A stretch of 64,000 bases of DNA, from assembly GCA_902614905.1 (NCBI GenBank), contig CACMMN010000005.1, positions 1-64,000 of the forward strand, given 5' to 3'. Source of the stretch: an uncultured Pelagibacteraceae bacterium (GTDB lineage: Bacteria; Pseudomonadota; Alphaproteobacteria; Pelagibacterales; Pelagibacteraceae). The notes under the pieces are model-generated. The model had not been told where the DNA came from and searched no databases. It was given only the letters and a program-made list of their open reading frames with translations. Shown here in pieces: positions 1 to 9,647 of the stretch. Each line of letters starts with the position of its first letter. Position 1 is the stretch's first letter. Both the position numbers and the translations under genes were made by a program.

Positions 1-534
1 TTCTCAAAATTATTAAACCAAGAAGCAAGTCATATTCCAAGCGGACAACATGTTATGAATGAAGATTACTATAAAAAAATTGAAGCTATCCAATTTACTA
101 TGAACCATGACGATGGAAACTCATTGGATGATATAGGTAAATCAGATATAATTCTACTAGGGGTTAGTAGAACTAGCAAAACACCTACTTCAATTTATTT
201 AGCAAATAAAGGGATGAAAATTTCCAACATACCATTAGTAAATGAACAATCAGTTCCAGAGTTTCTAAAAGAAAAACCAAACCTAACTTGTGTTGTGGGC
301 CTTACAGCAGAACCAGATAGGTTAGTAGACTTAAGAAAAAACAGGATGCAATCTATAAAAGAAAACGAAAATAAAAATTATATAGACTTTGAAAAAATTA
401 AAAATGAAATAGAAATATCAAAAAAACTTTTTCAAAAATACAACTGGCCAACTATTGATGTTACAAGAAAATCAGTAGAGGAAACAGCAGCCTCTATACT
501 TAAAATTCACGATATATTTAATCATAATGAATAA
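1..534 (+). CDS. Pyruvate, phosphate dikinase regulatory protein (PPSR/DUF299), 5'-truncated by window edge
   Basis: This family is a bifunctional Ser/Thr kinase and Pi-dependent phosphorylase that switches pyruvate phosphate dikinase (or PEP synthase) off and on. The frame is open from base 1, so the true start lies outside the window and about 177 C-terminal residues are seen. The P-loop-like GVSRTSKTPTSIYLA is at 160-204, followed by the conserved IPLV segment and the C-terminal TRKSVEETAASIL. In alphaproteobacteria it commonly precedes maf-aroE-coaE-dnaQ, as here. Its stop overlaps the maf start by 8 nt, which suggests coupled translation. The family call is firm. Whether the target is PPDK or PEP synthase cannot be decided from this window. 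Confidence 0.9.
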   Translation, partial: FSKLLNQEASHIPSGQHVMNEDYYKKIEAIQFTMNHDDGNSLDDIGKSDIILLGVSRTSKTPTSIYLANKGMKISNIPLVNEQSVPEFLKEKPNLTCVVGLTAEPDRLVDLRKNRMQSIKENENKNYIDFEKIKNEIEISKKLFQKYNWPTIDVTRKSVEETAASILKIHDIFNHNE

Positions 535-1111
535 AATAATATTAGCTTCAAAGAGCGAGGTTAGAAAAAAAATCTTATTGGAAAATGGAATTCTTTGTGA
601 TGTTGAACCATCTAAGGTTGACGAAGATGTAATTAAAGAATCGCTTTTAAAAGAAGGCGCAACACCAGAGATAATATCTAAAAATCTTGCAGAATTAAAA
701 GCCAACAAAATAAGCAACAAAAATCCTGAGGAGCTAGTTTTAGGCGCAGACAGTGTAATTGATTTAGATGGTGAAATAATTTCAAAACCTAAATCACGAG
801 AAGAAGCACTTAATATTTTAAAAAAAATGAGTGGTAAGAGTCATTTTTTAATTAGTTCAGTTTGTATTTCTAAAAAAGGCAACATGATATGGAACTACAC
901 CGATAAGGCAGAATTAGTTATGAAAAATTTTAATGACAGTGAGCTAAAAAATTATTTGTCAAAGATATCAGACAAAAATCTTTATGCATACAATGTCTAT
1001 CAAATAGAGGGTGAAGGAAAAAAATTATTTAGTGAAGTAAAAGGAGATAAAAATACCATAATGGGATTACCAGTAACAAAAATTAAAAGCTATTTACAGG
1101 AGCATAAATGA
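527..1111 (+). CDS. maf: Maf-like nucleoside triphosphate pyrophosphatase
   Basis: Maf proteins hydrolyse non-canonical or modified NTPs to the monophosphate and are thought to act as house-cleaning enzymes. The N-terminus LASKSEVRKKILLENGI matches the family signature (LASxSPRRxxLL), and GADSV near residue 73 carries the conserved Asp. The length of 194 aa is typical. The gene overlaps the upstream kinase regulator and the ATG of aroE (4 nt), so it sits in the middle of a five-gene run ending in dnaQ. Substrate preference (dTTP/UTP or m7GTP type) was not assigned. Confidence 0.9.
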   Translation: MNKIILASKSEVRKKILLENGILCDVEPSKVDEDVIKESLLKEGATPEIISKNLAELKANKISNKNPEELVLGADSVIDLDGEIISKPKSREEALNILKKMSGKSHFLISSVCISKKGNMIWNYTDKAELVMKNFNDSELKNYLSKISDKNLYAYNVYQIEGEGKKLFSEVKGDKNTIMGLPVTKIKSYLQEHK

Positions 1112-1890
1112 AAAAATTTTTTGTAATTGGCAACCCTATAGAACACTCCCTCTCTCCTGAGTTACATAATCTTTGGATTAAAAAAAATAAAATTGATGCT
1201 GTGTACGATAAAATTAAATTGAAAGAGTCAGAACTAAAAGGTTTTATTAACAAATTAAGAAATGAAGAAATACACGGGGTAAATGTAACAGTTCCTTTTA
1301 AAAATAAGGTTATTAAATATTTAGATAAACTTAGTTTAGAGGTTGAAACAACCGATTCTGTTAATACTATTTATAAAAGTGGAAATGATATAATTGGGCA
1401 CAATACGGACGTAGCAGGGTTCGAACTAGGTTTAAGACATTCCAAAATTAATGTTTTACATAAATCAATTTTAATTTTGGGAGCAGGCGGGGTTGTTCCT
1501 TCAATTATTTATTCTTTATTAAGTATGGGTTGTAAAAAAATATATTTATCAAACAGAACTATTGAGAAGGCAGAAAATATTAAAAAAAAATTTAATGAAG
1601 TTGAGGTATTAAAATGGGGAAAAATACCTGATTTCGATATAGTAATAAATGCCACAAGTGTTGGATTAAAAGGTGATAGTTTAGATTTAGACCTTAATAT
1701 AAAAGATAAAATTTTTTATGATGTAATTTATAATCCAAAAGAAACTCAATTTTTAAAAAAAGCAAAAGAAAATGGTAATCGAGTTGAAAATGGTAAGTTT
1801 ATGTTCATTTATCAGGCTAATCAATCGTTCTCTATATGGAACAATGTAATACCAAAAATTGATGAAGAAGTTTTAAAGATATTAGAATGA
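1108..1890 (+). CDS. aroE: Shikimate 5-dehydrogenase
   Basis: Catalyses NADPH-dependent reduction of 3-dehydroshikimate to shikimate in aromatic amino acid and folate precursor synthesis. Substrate-binding residues appear as HSLSPELHN (residues 13-21) and NVTVPFK (59-65), whose final Lys is the conserved catalytic lysine. GHNTDVAGF follows, and a dinucleotide-binding LGAGG lies near residue 125. At 260 aa it has normal length. The start overlaps maf by 4 nt and the end overlaps coaE by 4 nt, a tightly coupled arrangement seen widely in alphaproteobacteria. Confidence 0.95.
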   Translation: MKKFFVIGNPIEHSLSPELHNLWIKKNKIDAVYDKIKLKESELKGFINKLRNEEIHGVNVTVPFKNKVIKYLDKLSLEVETTDSVNTIYKSGNDIIGHNTDVAGFELGLRHSKINVLHKSILILGAGGVVPSIIYSLLSMGCKKIYLSNRTIEKAENIKKKFNEVEVLKWGKIPDFDIVINATSVGLKGDSLDLDLNIKDKIFYDVIYNPKETQFLKKAKENGNRVENGKFMFIYQANQSFSIWNNVIPKIDEEVLKILE

Positions 1891-2474
1891 TCAAAATTAG
1901 TTTAGTAGGAGATATTGGCTCAGGTAAAACGTTTATTTCAAAATTATTTAGAGAACCTTGTTTTTTTGCAGATGTAGAGGTTAAAAAATTATATAATAGT
2001 AATAGACAGTGTTTTATAAAATTAAAAAAAAAATTTCCTCAATTTATAAAAACTTTTCCAATTAAAAAAATTGAGTTATCCAACACGATTAAAAGTAATT
2101 TCTCCAATTTAAAAAGTATTGGTTTTATAGTCCATCCCTTTATTAGAAAAAAACTAAGAACTTTTTTAAAAAAAAACAAGAAGAGAAAAATTGTTGTTTT
2201 AGACATACCTTTATATTTGGAAAATAAAATGTATAAAAAAAATGATATTATAATATTCCTTAAAACTAAAAAAAAAGATGTTGATTTAAGATTGAAGAAG
2301 AGGAAAAACTTTAATCAAAAGTTACTAAAAATTCTTAGAAAATCACAACTTACATTGAAACAAAAAAAAAATAAATCAAACTATGTTTTGATGAATAATT
2401 ACAATAGTGCTATTATGAAGAGAAAAGTCAAAATACTTAAGGCAAAAATATTAAATGATAGAAGTAGTACTTGA
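1887..2474 (+). CDS. coaE: Dephospho-CoA kinase
   Basis: Performs the last step of coenzyme A synthesis, phosphorylating the 3' hydroxyl of dephospho-CoA. The P-loop GDIGSGKTF (residues 8-16), the FFADVEVKKLY segment (equivalent to the usual aDe motif), VLDIPLYLEN (the vvDiPLLfE motif) and SQLTLKQKKNKSNYVL near the C-terminus identify it. It is very Lys-rich and diverged, as expected for an AT-rich genome. Its last 20 nt overlap the start of dnaQ in another frame. Confidence 0.88.
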   Translation: MIKISLVGDIGSGKTFISKLFREPCFFADVEVKKLYNSNRQCFIKLKKKFPQFIKTFPIKKIELSNTIKSNFSNLKSIGFIVHPFIRKKLRTFLKKNKKRKIVVLDIPLYLENKMYKKNDIIIFLKTKKKDVDLRLKKRKNFNQKLLKILRKSQLTLKQKKNKSNYVLMNNYNSAIMKRKVKILKAKILNDRSST

Positions 2475-3114
2475 TACAGAGACAACGGGTTTATCAGCAG
2501 CTAAAGGCCACCGTATCGTTGAAATTGGCTGCATCGAATTAAAGAATCAAATACCAACTAATAAAACATTTCATTGCTATTTAAATCCACAAAGAAAAGT
2601 ATCTGAAGATGCTATTAAAGTTCACGGTTACACAGATGAATTTCTATCTGATAAAAAAAAGTTTTCCGATGTTGTAGATGATTTTTTAAAATTTATAGAA
2701 AATAAAAAGTTGATAATACATAATGCAGAATTTGATATTTCGCACATTAATAACGAACTTAAGCTAATAGGTAAACCGACCATATCTAAAGATAATGTTA
2801 TCGATACTTTAGACATAGCAAGGGAAAAATTTCCTGGATCTTCAATAAGTTTGGATGCATTGTGTAAAAGATTCAGGATTGATAATTCTAGACGAAAATT
2901 TCATACCGCATTAATTGACTGTGAACTTCTATCTAAAGTTTATATCAACTTAACTGATCAGAAAGAACCCAGATTAAACTTTCAATCAGAAGATTCAAAT
3001 AATTTAAACAATTCAAAAAAAATAGATTATTGCAAAAGTATAGTTAAACTAACAAAAGATGAATTAGAAAATTACAAAATTTTTATGAAAAAAACTTTTA
3101 AAAAAAATGTTTAA
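2455..3114 (+). CDS. dnaQ: DNA polymerase III epsilon subunit (3'-5' proofreading exonuclease)
   Basis: Proofreading subunit of the replicative polymerase. All DEDDh exonuclease residues are visible: D7 and E9 (VLDTETTG), D94 (HNAEFD), and H150 with D155 (FHTALID). The C-terminal ~40 residues are the polymerase-alpha-binding tail, diverged. It is the last gene of the rightward run and is followed by the convergent secB gene, with a 4 nt end-to-end overlap. The coaE-dnaQ | secB-fxsA order is typical of alphaproteobacteria. Confidence 0.95.
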   Translation: MIEVVLDTETTGLSAAKGHRIVEIGCIELKNQIPTNKTFHCYLNPQRKVSEDAIKVHGYTDEFLSDKKKFSDVVDDFLKFIENKKLIIHNAEFDISHINNELKLIGKPTISKDNVIDTLDIAREKFPGSSISLDALCKRFRIDNSRRKFHTALIDCELLSKVYINLTDQKEPRLNFQSEDSNNLNNSKKIDYCKSIVKLTKDELENYKIFMKKTFKKNV

Positions 3115-3533
3115 TTTTTTCTGTTTTTGTAAAGCTCATTAAAATCTATTTTGTTTTCAAACTTAACATTTGGGTAACCAGAATGTTTAAGCAAGTCTAG
3201 TAATATTTTTTCAATTTTAGGATAAACTTCCGTGGGTATTTCTTTTAAAAAAATAGGCTCTAAAATTTCTTTAGTATTTACGTCCTCATCAATTTTGACA
3301 ATTACGGCATAAATCATTTCAAAATAGCTATTTTTTTTATTTTCATCCGTTTCTTTAAACTTTGTTGATATTGAAACTTCTGCCATTTTATTTTTTAAAG
3401 GCTTAGTATTGATATCAATAAATAATTTAAATCTTGAAATATTTTCTTTGGTGTATATGTAACTTTCAACGTTTTTAGTTTCTGCTGATATATCTTTTAT
3501 AAATTCTCCAAGGATCCTATATTTTTTTTCCAT
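3111..3533 (-). CDS. secB: Protein-export chaperone SecB
   Basis: Tetrameric cytosolic chaperone that keeps preproteins unfolded and hands them to SecA. The 140 aa length and the pattern ILGEFIKDISAE, then VSISTKF, then YFEMIYAVIVKID, then a terminal segment with ILLDLLKHSGYPNV match SecB. The divergence is strong, but position between dnaQ and fxsA supports the call. It lies directly downstream of fxsA on the same strand with no gap, so the two are probably co-transcribed. Confidence 0.88.
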   Translation of the reverse strand: MEKKYRILGEFIKDISAETKNVESYIYTKENISRFKLFIDINTKPLKNKMAEVSISTKFKETDENKKNSYFEMIYAVIVKIDEDVNTKEILEPIFLKEIPTEVYPKIEKILLDLLKHSGYPNVKFENKIDFNELYKNRKN

Positions 3534-3938
3534 TTATTTATCCTTATCCTCATATTCGCCTTCTATCAAATCATCTTTAACTTTTTCTTTCTTGTATTTT
3601 CTACCTAAATATTTAAATATTAAACTTCTAGTTACAGGAAGAATTAAAAGAAAACCAATTACATCTGTAGCAAATCCTGGAATGATTAAAAGCAAAGCCG
3701 CAAAAGCCAAAGCAGCCCCAGACATCATCTCAAAAATAGGTATTTGGTTTCTGTAAAGTTGAGTAATACCTGATTTTAAAGTACTCAAACCCTGCAATCT
3801 AACAAAGTATACACCTATAACAGCGGTCAAAAGAATAAACAAGATAGTGTTAAAAGCTCCAATTTGTGCTCCAATTTGAATGAAAAGGTATATTTCAATA
3901 AGAGGAATAAATAAAATAATTAATAAAAGTGTGTTCAT
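3534..3938 (-). CDS. fxsA: FxsA family inner-membrane protein
   Basis: A small membrane protein, 134 aa, of the FxsA/YjeG family (overproduction alleviates phage T7 exclusion by F plasmid in E. coli; the physiological role is unknown). Visible features are an N-terminal hydrophobic segment LLLIILFIPLIEIYLFIQIG, a second hydrophobic stretch with GVYFVRLQG, and a third with LLIIPGFATDVIGFLLILP, the conserved IPGfltD motif. The C-terminal tail is charged (KYKKEKVKDDLIEGEYE). It is divergent from the Tim44-like gene across 58 nt. Confidence 0.9.
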   Translation of the reverse strand: MNTLLLIILFIPLIEIYLFIQIGAQIGAFNTILFILLTAVIGVYFVRLQGLSTLKSGITQLYRNQIPIFEMMSGAALAFAALLLIIPGFATDVIGFLLILPVTRSLIFKYLGRKYKKEKVKDDLIEGEYEDKDK

Positions 3939-3996
3939 TTGTCATTAATTTAATTTGCTAGTTGAAATTAAGCAATAGAGTAAATATTATATAAAT

Positions 3997-4584
3997 ATGA
4001 GTTATAGCTTTGAATATATAGACATAATACTTTTAGCCATGATTGCAGGTTTTATATTTTTGAGACTTAGGGGTATTTTAGGTAAAAAATCTGGCTTTGA
4101 GGAGGATATTACGCAAAGTTTTCCTCACGAATTCCCAAATGTAAATCCAGTCAAAAAAACAAACTTTGATGTCTTCGACGACAAAGCCAAAAACGAATTT
4201 TTATCAGGTGCAAAGATTGCTTATGAGAACATCATAACTGACTTTTCTAAAGGAAATTTAAAGAATATTAAAAATCTTTTAGAAAAAAATGTCTTTAAAC
4301 AATTTGAGGCAGCAATTAATGAGAGAGAAAAACAAGGCAATATATCTGAAACAACTTTTATAGGAATAAATTCAGCGGAGATTAAAAATCACGAGAGGAA
4401 TGGAAATTTCCTTGAAGTAACTGTAGATTTTGTTAGTGAAATCATTTCATGTGTTAAGGACAAAAATTCTAAAATAATAGCCGGGCATCCAGAAAAAGTT
4501 AAGAAAGTTTATGATACTTGGAAATTTTCTAAGAACGTGAAGTCAAATGATCCCAATTGGGCATTGATCGAAACAAATATTTAA
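3997..4584 (+). CDS. Tim44/TimA-like domain protein
   Basis: Alphaproteobacterial homologue of the C-terminal domain of mitochondrial Tim44, a peripheral inner-membrane protein presumed to act near the Sec/envelope machinery. It has one N-terminal membrane segment (IDIILLAMIAGFIFLRLRGI), a linker with FDVFDDKAKNEFLSGAKIAY, and a cystatin-like C-terminal domain ending in WKFSKNVKSNDPNWALIET, a strong Tim44-like signature (DPNWxLxET). At 195 aa it is close to the family size. It abuts the Smr-domain gene and lies beside secB, consistent with an export-related neighbourhood. Confidence 0.88.
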   Translation: MSYSFEYIDIILLAMIAGFIFLRLRGILGKKSGFEEDITQSFPHEFPNVNPVKKTNFDVFDDKAKNEFLSGAKIAYENIITDFSKGNLKNIKNLLEKNVFKQFEAAINEREKQGNISETTFIGINSAEIKNHERNGNFLEVTVDFVSEIISCVKDKNSKIIAGHPEKVKKVYDTWKFSKNVKSNDPNWALIETNI

Positions 4585-4998
4585 TTGAATAAGAAGTTAT
4601 CTAAAAAAGATTTAAAGATTTGGAAAGATTTTATCGAAGGAAAAGAAAAACTTTTCAACAAAGACAGCATTAATAAAGATCTAAAATATAGAAAAAAAGA
4701 ATCAACAATAGATCTTCATGGTTTTTCTTTAGACGAAGCTAATAGTAAAATTGAAAAATTTATAACAACTTGCTTTGAAAAAAAGATTGAAAAATTGAAC
4801 ATAATTACTGGAAAAGGATTAAGGTCTATGGTTGAGCAGAATCCATATCAATCAAAAGATTTGAGCATTCTAAAATATTCAGTTCCTGAATTTATTAAGT
4901 CTAATTCAGAATTGATGAGGATTATAAAAAAAATTGAGGATAATACTAACAATAAAAATTCGGGTTTTTTTACCCTTTTTTTAAAAATCAAAGAATAA
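4585..4998 (+). CDS. Smr/MutS2-type domain protein
   Basis: Stand-alone Smr domain, a family associated with nuclease or nucleic-acid-binding activity. [12 protein letters not shown] carries the conserved DLHG, and IITGKGLRS matches the HGxG-like segment (TGKG here). The start is TTG immediately after the stop of the Tim44-like gene, since no ATG is suitably placed, so initiation is probably by coupling. The 137 aa length is short but typical of alphaproteobacterial Smr proteins encoded next to Tim44. It converges on hslU with an 11 nt overlap. Confidence 0.85.
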   Translation: MNKKLSKKDLKIWKDFIEGKEKLFNKDSINKDLKYRKKESTIDLHGFSLDEANSKIEKFITTCFEKKIEKLNIITGKGLRSMVEQNPYQSKDLSILKYSVPEFIKSNSELMRIIKKIEDNTNNKNSGFFTLFLKIKE

Positions 4999-6352
4999 AC
5001 TTTGATAAATCATTATCTTTAACTAATTGTCCAAGATTTTCTTTTACGTATTTAGAGTCTATTACAATTTTTTCCCCTGATCTGTCAGTCGCCGTAAAAC
5101 TAATTTCATCAAGAATTCTCTCAATTATTGTATGAAGTCTTCTTGCTCCAATGTTTTCTACAGATGAATTGACTTCAGTTGCAAGATTAGCAATTGTTTC
5201 AATACCATCTTCAGAGAATTCTAGATCAACATTTTCAGTTTTAAGCAATGCTTTGTATTGTTTGATTAAACTATTATCTGGTTCTTTTAAAATTCTTTCA
5301 AAATCAGTACTTGTTAGTGCGTCTAATTCAACTCTAATTGGCAATCTACCTTGAAGTTCAGGCAACAGATCAGAAGGTTTAGCTAATTGAAATGCACCAG
5401 ATGCTATGAACAAGATATGATCAGTTTTTACCGGCCCATACTTTGTGCTAACTGTAGTACCCTCAATTAGTGGAAGAAGATCCCTTTGAACACCTTCCCT
5501 TGAAACATCTCCACCAACTCTATCAGTTCTCCCTGAAATTTTGTCTATCTCATCTAGGAAAACTATACCATTGTTTTCGGTTACATTTTTTGCTGATTTT
5601 ATAATTTTGTCTTGCTCAATTAACTTGTCTGCTTCCTCATTTAGTAAAATTTCGTGAGATTCTTTGATAGTCATTTTCTTTTTTTTTGTTTTACCACCAA
5701 TTGATTTACCTAACATTTCACCAATATTTATCATTCCAACATTTGCACCTGGCATTCCTGGAATTTCAAAACTTGGCATGTTGTTAGACTCGTTAGTTGC
5801 GATCTCTATTTCATTATCATCTAAGTCACCATCTCTAAGTCTTTTCCTGAAACTCTCTCTTGTTGCAACAGATGCTTTGTTTCCAACTAAAGCATCCAAT
5901 ACTCTTTCTTCAGCTAATTTTTGAGCCTTTGCATGAACTTCTTTTCTTTTTTTTACTTTCTCCATAGCAATAGCTATTTCAAGTAAGTCTCTAATAATTT
6001 GTTCAACGTCTCTTCCAACATATCCAACTTCGGTAAATCTTGTAGCTTCAACTTTAACAAAAGGTGCCTCAGCCAACTTTGATAATCTTCTAGAAATTTC
6101 TGTTTTACCGACTCCAGTTGGACCAATCATTAATATGTTTTTCGGCAATACTTCATCTCGCATATCTCCTGTTAAAGCTTGTCTTCTCCATCTATTTCTT
6201 AATGCAATAGCAACAGCCCTTTTAGCTTTATTTTGACCAACAACATATCTATCTAACTCAGATACAATTTCTCTTGGTGATAATGAGTCAATATAATTTT
6301 GTTTTTTTTGATCAGTGTTTTTAGGGAATGTTTTTACGTTAGATTTTTCCAT
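4988..6352 (-). CDS. hslU: HslU (ClpY) ATPase subunit of HslUV protease
   Basis: AAA+ unfoldase that feeds substrates to HslV. Walker A is GPTGVGKT (77-84), Walker B/sensor region FLDEIDKI (265-272), and GARRLHT forms the sensor-2/arginine region. The intermediate I-domain is present between them, with a Gly/Pro/Met-rich stretch near 195-220. The C-terminus ends in LSKFIL, the kind of hydrophobic tail that inserts into HslV. The length of 454 aa is normal. It follows hslV directly with a 1 nt overlap. Confidence 0.97.
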   Translation of the reverse strand: MEKSNVKTFPKNTDQKKQNYIDSLSPREIVSELDRYVVGQNKAKRAVAIALRNRWRRQALTGDMRDEVLPKNILMIGPTGVGKTEISRRLSKLAEAPFVKVEATRFTEVGYVGRDVEQIIRDLLEIAIAMEKVKKRKEVHAKAQKLAEERVLDALVGNKASVATRESFRKRLRDGDLDDNEIEIATNESNNMPSFEIPGMPGANVGMINIGEMLGKSIGGKTKKKKMTIKESHEILLNEEADKLIEQDKIIKSAKNVTENNGIVFLDEIDKISGRTDRVGGDVSREGVQRDLLPLIEGTTVSTKYGPVKTDHILFIASGAFQLAKPSDLLPELQGRLPIRVELDALTSTDFERILKEPDNSLIKQYKALLKTENVDLEFSEDGIETIANLATEVNSSVENIGARRLHTIIERILDEISFTATDRSGEKIVIDSKYVKENLGQLVKDNDLSKFIL

Positions 6353-6867
6353 TAAATTTTTTCAATTCTTATATTATTATTTGTAAAAACGCATATATCA
6401 GCTGCGACCTGTATAGCTTTTTTTGCAACTTCTTCTGCTTTCAATTCTGTATCCATCAATACTTTTGCTGCAGCTAAAGCGTAATTTCCTCCTGAACCGA
6501 TACCAATAACATCTCCTTCAGGCTCTAAAACATCTCCGGTACCTGAAATTATAAAACTTTTTTCTTTGTCACCAATCGCCATAAGAGCCTCTAATCTTCT
6601 TAAGTATTTATCAGTTCTCCAATCTTTAGCTAATTCAACAGCAGCTCTTGTTAAATTACCTGCGTGTTTTTCTAATTTTGCTTCTAACCTTTCAAATAAA
6701 GTTAGGGCATCCGCAGTCGATCCAGCAAATCCAGCGATCACATTTCTTTTCTCAATTTTACGAACTTTGTTAGCATTACTTTTGATCACAGTATTTCCCA
6801 TACTTACTTGACCATCACTTGCCACAACTACGTCATTATTTTTTCTTACAAGAACTATTGTTGTCAT
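6352..6867 (-). CDS. hslV: HslV (ClpQ) proteasome-like peptidase subunit
   Basis: Threonine protease partner of HslU. The sequence starts M-TTIVLVRK, so after removal of Met the nucleophile Thr1 is exposed. The following [13 protein letters not shown] and GFAGSTADA segments are family hallmarks. Length is 171 aa. Transcription is leftward as hslV-hslU, divergent from hisB, with 90 nt between start codons. The hslV-hslU order and the his operon next to it are conserved in many alphaproteobacteria. Confidence 0.97.
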   Translation of the reverse strand: MTTIVLVRKNNDVVVASDGQVSMGNTVIKSNANKVRKIEKRNVIAGFAGSTADALTLFERLEAKLEKHAGNLTRAAVELAKDWRTDKYLRRLEALMAIGDKEKSFIISGTGDVLEPEGDVIGIGSGGNYALAAAKVLMDTELKAEEVAKKAIQVAADICVFTNNNIRIEKI

Positions 6868-6923
6868 TACAGATAAATGGATATTAATTTTAATTGTTCA
6901 AGTGTTAAATTAACTGTTATTGA

Positions 6924-6929
6924 TATAAT
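6924..6929 (+). promoter_or_regulatory. Candidate -10 element for the hisBHAFE operon
   Basis: A perfect TATAAT, preceded by TGA, lies 29 nt before the hisB ATG in the 90 nt divergent gap between hslV and hisB. No good -35 at 16-18 nt spacing is visible, so it would be a -10-dominated promoter. In AT-rich DNA such hexamers also arise by chance, so this is a suggestion only. Confidence 0.35.
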
Positions 6930-6957
6930 TAAATAATGCATATATATCTTACTAAAT

Positions 6958-7548
6958 ATGAAGCGAAAAGCAGAGATAAGTAGAAAAACTAAAGAAACCA
7001 AAATCGACGTTGCTATAAATATCGATGGCAAAGGTAAATACAAAATTGACACTGGAATTGGTTTTTTAGACCACATGCTAGAGCAATTGTCAAAGCACTC
7101 CTCAATTGATTTAAAAGTCAAAGCAAAAGGTGACACTCACATAGATCTTCACCACACAACAGAAGATACAGGGATTGCAATTGGCGAATGTTTAAAAAAA
7201 GCATCAAAAAAATTCATTGGTATAAAAAGGTACGCACATTCAATGATACCAATGGATGAAACTCTAACAAGAGTAGCTCTCGATGTTTCAAACAGACCTT
7301 ATTTAATTTGGAAAGTAGATTTGAAAGTAGAAAAACTAGGCGAAATGGATACCGAATTATTTAAAGAGTGGTTTCAAGCATTTTCACAATCAGCAGGTAT
7401 AACATTACATGTAGAGAATTTGTATGGCGATAATAGTCACCACAAAGTGGAGTCTTGTTTTAAAGGCTTAGCAAGATCTTTAAGGAGTGCACTTGAAATA
7501 GATCCACGAAATAAGAATGTAGTGCCATCGACTAAAGGTTCTTTATAA
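6958..7548 (+). CDS. hisB: Imidazoleglycerol-phosphate dehydratase
   Basis: Histidine biosynthesis step 6, a Mn-dependent dehydratase. Metal-binding histidine motifs are visible: [26 protein letters not shown] and the C-terminal [12 protein letters not shown]. At 196 aa it is the monofunctional form, without the histidinol-phosphatase domain of enterobacterial HisB. First gene of hisB-H-A-F-E. The other his genes (G, D, C, I) are not in the window. Confidence 0.97.
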   Translation: MKRKAEISRKTKETKIDVAINIDGKGKYKIDTGIGFLDHMLEQLSKHSSIDLKVKAKGDTHIDLHHTTEDTGIAIGECLKKASKKFIGIKRYAHSMIPMDETLTRVALDVSNRPYLIWKVDLKVEKLGEMDTELFKEWFQAFSQSAGITLHVENLYGDNSHHKVESCFKGLARSLRSALEIDPRNKNVVPSTKGSL

Positions 7549-7554
7549 AAATTA

Positions 7555-8181
7555 ATGAACGTAACAATTGTTGATTATAAATCAGGGAACATAAGTTCTG
7601 TTATAAACTCATTTAAAGAAGTAGCACAAAATAAAGTCAAAATTGAAGTAACCTCAGATCTTAATAAAATTAAATTAAGTGATAAAGTTGTACTACCAGG
7701 GCAGGGCTCATTTAAAAGCTGCACCGATGCTTTGAATAGAATTAGCGGCCTTGTTGAAACTATAAACGACTTTGCAATAAATAGTAAAAAACCTATCCTA
7801 GGGATTTGTGTTGGTTTACAAATGTTCGCAGATGTTGGATATGAAGAAACTGAAACAAAAGGATTAGGTTGGATTCCTGGAAAAGTTATTAAAATAGATA
7901 ATCAGAATGGAAAATATAAATTACCCCATATAGGCTGGAATGAAATTAATATTATGAAGGACAGTAAAATTTTAAAGGATATAGATGATAAATCTCACAT
8001 GTACTTTGTACATAGTTATGAATTCATTCCTAATGATAAAAATACTATTTCTGCAACAACTAATTATTCCTCAAATCATGTCTGTGCAGTGGAAAAAGAA
8101 AATATTTTCGGTACTCAATTTCACCCAGAAAAAAGTGATAAAATAGGATTAAAAATTATTGGTAATTTTATAAATTTATAA
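7555..8181 (+). CDS. hisH: Imidazole glycerol phosphate synthase, glutamine amidotransferase subunit HisH
   Basis: Class I glutaminase that delivers ammonia to HisF. The nucleophile Cys85 is in GICVGLQMF, and the catalytic His190 and Glu192 are in TQFHPEKS. The oxyanion-strand segment VVLPGQGSF is present. Length is 208 aa. It lies 6 nt after hisB and abuts hisA. Confidence 0.97.
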   Translation: MNVTIVDYKSGNISSVINSFKEVAQNKVKIEVTSDLNKIKLSDKVVLPGQGSFKSCTDALNRISGLVETINDFAINSKKPILGICVGLQMFADVGYEETETKGLGWIPGKVIKIDNQNGKYKLPHIGWNEINIMKDSKILKDIDDKSHMYFVHSYEFIPNDKNTISATTNYSSNHVCAVEKENIFGTQFHPEKSDKIGLKIIGNFINL

Positions 8182-8898
8182 ATGAAAATATTTCCAGCAA
8201 TCGATATCAAAGATAAAAAATGTGTTCGATTAATTAAGGGCGATTTTGAAAATAAAACGGAGTACAAAAATTCACCTGTAGATCAGGCCAATAGTTATAA
8301 GGATCACGGATTTAAGAATCTACACATTGTTGATTTAGATGGAGCTTTAACAGGAGAAACAATTAACGTAGATATTGTTCAAGAAATAGTAAAAAACTCT
8401 AATCTCAAGGTAGAGATAGGTGGAGGTATTAGAAGTTTTGAGAGTATTAAAAAATATTTAGATGCCGGTGTTGAAAAAACTATTTTAGGAAGTGCTGCAA
8501 TTAAAGATAAAAAATTTTTAAAAGAAGCGTGTAAAAAATTTCCTGGAAAGATTGCTCTTGGTTTAGATGCAAAGGATGGTAAGCTTTCGGTATCTGGATG
8601 GAAAGAAAGCTCAAATAAATCTACTTTAGACTTTTTAAAAGAAGTAAATGATTATGGCGTGAGTAGATTGATTTTTACAGATATTAATAGAGATGGAACT
8701 AAAGGAAGCCCAAATTTTGATGAAACATCAAAAGTTGCAAGTATTTCTAATTGCCCAGTTATGATATCTGGTGGAGTTTCATCAATTGATGATGTTAAAA
8801 AAGCAAAGAATATGGAAAATATTGAAGGCATAATAGTTGGTAAGGCTATTTATGATGGTGATATTAAACTGGAAGAGTTAGTTAAAGAAGATGCTTAA
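8182..8898 (+). CDS. hisA: ProFAR isomerase HisA
   Basis: A (beta/alpha)8 barrel catalysing the Amadori rearrangement of ProFAR to PRFAR. The first catalytic Asp is D8 (FPAIDIKD), the second is in [13 protein letters not shown], and the phosphate-binding loops VEIGGGIRS and MISGGVSS are both intact. At 238 aa it is normal. It starts directly after the hisH stop and overlaps hisF by 8 nt. Confidence 0.97.
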   Translation: MKIFPAIDIKDKKCVRLIKGDFENKTEYKNSPVDQANSYKDHGFKNLHIVDLDGALTGETINVDIVQEIVKNSNLKVEIGGGIRSFESIKKYLDAGVEKTILGSAAIKDKKFLKEACKKFPGKIALGLDAKDGKLSVSGWKESSNKSTLDFLKEVNDYGVSRLIFTDINRDGTKGSPNFDETSKVASISNCPVMISGGVSSIDDVKKAKNMENIEGIIVGKAIYDGDIKLEELVKEDA

Positions 8899-9646
8899 AA
8901 ACCGAATTATACCTTGTTTAGATGTAAAGAATGGACGTGTTGTAAAAGGTATTAACTTTATTGACTTAAAAGATGCAGGAGATCCAGTCGAACAAGCGAA
9001 AATTTATAGCGATAGTGGAGCAGATGAAATTTGTTTTTTGGATATTACAGCTTCTAACGAAAATAGAGAAACCATTTATGAAGTAGTAGAAAAAACTTCA
9101 AAAAAATGTTTTGTTCCTTTAACTGTTGGGGGAGGAGTAAGAAGTATTGAGGATATTAATAAGCTACTTAATTGTGGTGCTGATAAAGTTTCAATAAATA
9201 CTGCGGCAGTTCAAAATTCAAAAGTAGTTGTCGATAGCTCAAAAAAATTTGGTTCACAATGCATTGTTGTAGCAATAGATGCTAAACAAAATGGAAAAAA
9301 TTGGGAAATATTCACACATGGTGGAAGAAACAACACCGGTATAGATGCTATAGAATATGCAAAAAAAATGGAAGAGTGTGGTGCAGGAGAATTATTAGTC
9401 ACTTCTATGGATAGAGATGGGACTCAAGTTGGCTACGACATTGAATTAATGTCAAAAATATCTTCTAAAGTAAATATACCAGTGATTGCATCTGGGGGAG
9501 TTGGAAATTTAGATCATTTGGTAGAAGGAATTAAATTAGGTAAAGCAAGTGCCGTCCTTGCTGCCTCAATATTTCATTATGGAAAACACTCTATAAAAGA
9601 AGCAAAGGAATATTTGGATTCAAAAGGAATTCCTGTTAGAATTTAG
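8891..9646 (+). CDS. hisF: Imidazole glycerol phosphate synthase, cyclase subunit HisF
   Basis: Cyclase subunit that, with ammonia from HisH, forms imidazole glycerol phosphate and AICAR. The latter is the substrate of PurH, which is also in this window. Catalytic D11 (IPCLDVKNG) and D130-equivalent (DAKQNG region), TSMDRDGT and the phosphate-binding VGGGVRS and IASGGVGN loops are seen. Length is 251 aa. It overlaps hisA and is followed by hisE after 1 nt. Confidence 0.97.
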   Translation: MLKNRIIPCLDVKNGRVVKGINFIDLKDAGDPVEQAKIYSDSGADEICFLDITASNENRETIYEVVEKTSKKCFVPLTVGGGVRSIEDINKLLNCGADKVSINTAAVQNSKVVVDSSKKFGSQCIVVAIDAKQNGKNWEIFTHGGRNNTGIDAIEYAKKMEECGAGELLVTSMDRDGTQVGYDIELMSKISSKVNIPVIASGGVGNLDHLVEGIKLGKASAVLAASIFHYGKHSIKEAKEYLDSKGIPVRI

Positions 9647-9647
9647 A

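Noticed and set aside
4956..4982. Possible terminator (GGGT/ACCC with T-run) at the Smr/hslU junction
   Set aside because: The stem is only 4 bp and lies inside the end of the Smr coding sequence, so it is too weak to call.
5151..5924. Rightward open frames opposite hslU
   Set aside because: They are antisense shadows of a highly conserved gene, with low-complexity Ser/Leu/Phe-rich translations and no family motif.
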